Assembly (NCBI GenBank): GCA_018883625.1 | Contig: JAHLFV010000106.1 | Coordinates: 1 to 6,015, forward strand | Source: Candidatus Treponema excrementipullorum | Lineage (GTDB): Bacteria; Spirochaetota; Spirochaetia; Treponematales; Treponemataceae | Length of the DNA: 6,015 nt | Reading direction: 5' to 3' | Shown here: piece by piece, positions 5,639 to 6,015 of the stretch | How the letters are laid out: each line of letters starts with the position of its first letter | Numbering within the stretch: the stretch's first letter is position 1 | Program-made: the position numbers and the translations under genes | Notes under the pieces: model-generated | Told to the model about the DNA's origin: nothing | The model's input: the letters and a program-made list of their open reading frames with translations, nothing else | Databases searched by the model: none

Positions 5639-6015
5639 CATTTGTAACAAAGACTGCTGAAGAAACTATAACATTGGGAAAAAGAATCGGGGAAAAACTT
5701 ACCCCGGGAGCTGTTTTGGCTTTGGAAGGAACCTTGGCTGCCGGTAAAACAACTATTACTAAAGGTATCGCCGAAGCTTTAGGAATCACCGAGAATATTA
5801 CAAGTCCTACTTTTACTCTGATTTCAGAATATGAAGGTCGTTTACCTTTATATCACATGGATGTGTATAGATTAGACTCTGCCGAAGACTTTATAAATCT
5901 TGGAACGGAGGATTTATTGTACGGTAAGGGTATCAGTATCATTGAATGGAGTGAAAAAGTTCGATCTGAATTGCCAAAGTCTACCATAACAATATCCTTG
6001 GAGATTCAACAAGAC
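5635..6015 (+). CDS. tsaE: TsaE, tRNA t6A37 biosynthesis ATPase (3' end outside window)
   Basis: TsaE is the P-loop ATPase that works with TsaB and TsaD to add threonylcarbamoyl to A37 of ANN-decoding tRNAs in the cytoplasm. The ATG at 5635 overlaps the previous stop by 4 bases (ATGA), with AGGTG at 5620-5624. The 127 codons present are open to the window edge; the family is about 150 aa, so perhaps 20-30 residues are missing. Visible motifs are the Walker A G-T-L-A-A-G-K-T-T (32-40), SPTFTLISEY (57-66), YHMDVYRL (73-80) and IIEWSEK (102-108), all typical of TsaE. In the P-loop, alanine replaces the more usual glycine of GDLGAGKT; the essential G, K and T remain. Coupling to flagellar genes is probably a matter of shared transcription rather than function. 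Confidence 0.93.
   Translation, partial: MTFVTKTAEETITLGKRIGEKLTPGAVLALEGTLAAGKTTITKGIAEALGITENITSPTFTLISEYEGRLPLYHMDVYRLDSAEDFINLGTEDLLYGKGISIIEWSEKVRSELPKSTITISLEIQQD

Overview
The window is a flagellar filament locus from a spirochaete, almost certainly a Treponema. Two tandem genes encode FlaB-type periplasmic flagellins. They carry signatures I associate with treponemal FlaB proteins: an N-terminus of M(I/V)INHNMS, the block INRAGDDASGLAVSEKMR, and VEVSQLVAEVDRIAS. They are followed by flaG, an unusually long fliD, two genes of unknown function and the start of tsaE. From memory this matches the order around flaB1/flaB3, fliD and tsaE in Treponema pallidum and T. denticola. The species cannot be fixed from the sequence alone.

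Layout, all on the + strand. Bases 1-84 are the distal leader of the first flagellin; its promoter lies upstream of the window. flaB copy 1 (85-945) ends at a strong intrinsic terminator (961-1004). The gap 946-1285 then holds a good sigma70-type promoter (TTTACA-17-TATACT, 1042-1070) and a leader of about 200 nt rich in dyads, up to flaB copy 2 (1286-2176). After copy 2 come two hairpins; the second is a near-perfect 13-bp intrinsic terminator placed directly before the ribosome binding site of flaG (2281-2643). fliD (2676-4742) follows, then an unrecognised 203-aa gene (4761-5372), an unrecognised 88-aa gene (5372-5638) and tsaE (5635 to the window end). The last three are translationally coupled by 1- and 4-base overlaps.

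How the genes work together: the two FlaB proteins build the periplasmic flagellar core filament. FliD caps the filament and FlaG probably influences filament length. The terminators make the flagellins likely abundant, mostly separate transcripts, with flaG-fliD and the genes behind it at a lower read-through level. TsaE belongs to tRNA t6A modification and has no known direct flagellar role. The 203-aa and 88-aa proteins sit where many bacteria keep the flagellar chaperones FliS and FliT, but I recognise neither.

The most interesting signal is in the two flagellin leaders. Each has a small hairpin that presents GGA in its loop (35-57 and 1234-1258). A second CsrA-like site, CATGGAGG, overlaps the Shine-Dalgarno 25-28 nt further on. 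This two-site design resembles CsrA control of flagellin translation in Bacillus subtilis hag and suggests a CsrA(-FliW) circuit on both genes.
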